A DNA stretch of 5,795 bases from CAYPOY01 sp964412395 (lineage in GTDB: Bacteria; Chloroflexota; Anaerolineae; B4-G1), in NCBI GenBank assembly GCA_964412395.1, contig CAYPOY010000332.1, forward strand, positions 1 to 5,795, in the 5' to 3' direction. Made by a program: the position numbers and the translations under genes. Shown piece by piece: positions 5,789 to 5,795 of the stretch (the stretch's first letter is position 1; every line of letters starts with the position of its first letter). The notes beneath the pieces are model-generated. The model saw only the letters and a list, made by a program, of their open reading frames with translations, made no database searches and was not told where the DNA came from.

Positions 5789-5795
5789 TGCTGGA
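5769..5795 (+). CDS. Possible start of a further gene, cut off by the window edge
   Basis: Nine codons are open from a TTG start to the window end, reading MEQVPKFAG. A strong purine-rich ribosome site, AGGGGGAG at 5755-5762, precedes it by six bases and serves no other visible start, which is the main support. It follows the CARF-HTH stop by 24 bases on the same strand and would be in the same transcript. Too little is present to name a product, and the start codon is inside a palindrome. Confidence 0.4.

Overview
The window is a GC-rich (roughly 60% or more), gene-dense piece of a bacterial CRISPR-associated accessory locus. Gene content and protein style (WYL regulator beside cas3, a P-loop/Csx3 fusion, a CARF protein with a LuxR-type helix-turn-helix) would fit a filamentous or thermophilic Chloroflexota genome or a relative. 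That placement is an impression from family style, not a proven assignment. No CRISPR array, Cascade subunit, adaptation gene (cas1/cas2), tRNA or rRNA is visible.

Layout: (1) Bases 1-214 hold no gene. They contain a compact, perfectly paired three-way-junction element (9-76), a palindrome and repeated GTTGCG boxes, and a good extended -10 promoter (TATAAT at 171-176). (2) 215-1258 (+) encodes a WYL-family transcriptional regulator. (3) 1263-3674 (+) encodes a Cas3 helicase-nuclease with the HD nuclease domain at the C-terminus, four bases after the regulator, so the two form one operon. (4) 3681-4838 (-) runs convergently, six bases from cas3, and encodes an N-terminal P-loop NTPase fused to a C-terminal Csx3-like region that looks duplicated and lacks most of the histidines known in Csx3. 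(5) 4866-5744 (+) starts divergently 27 bases from the previous gene and encodes a CARF-like (Cas_NE0113-type) sensor with a LuxR/GerE helix-turn-helix. (6) The last 27 bases may be the TTG-initiated start of another gene, overlapping a 24-bp imperfect palindrome.

How the parts may work together (inference): the WYL protein probably controls its own promoter and cas3. The CARF-HTH protein looks like a cyclic-oligoadenylate-responsive transcription factor placed so that it can control the divergent P-loop/Csx3 gene, whose Csx3-like part may bind, and perhaps no longer cleave, the same second messenger. The window therefore combines a type I effector nuclease (Cas3) with two type III-style signalling accessories, each module next to its own regulator. 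The most interesting points are the CARF-HTH/P-loop-Csx3 divergent pair, the duplicated and residue-depleted Csx3 region, and the unexplained Y-shaped element at the left edge.
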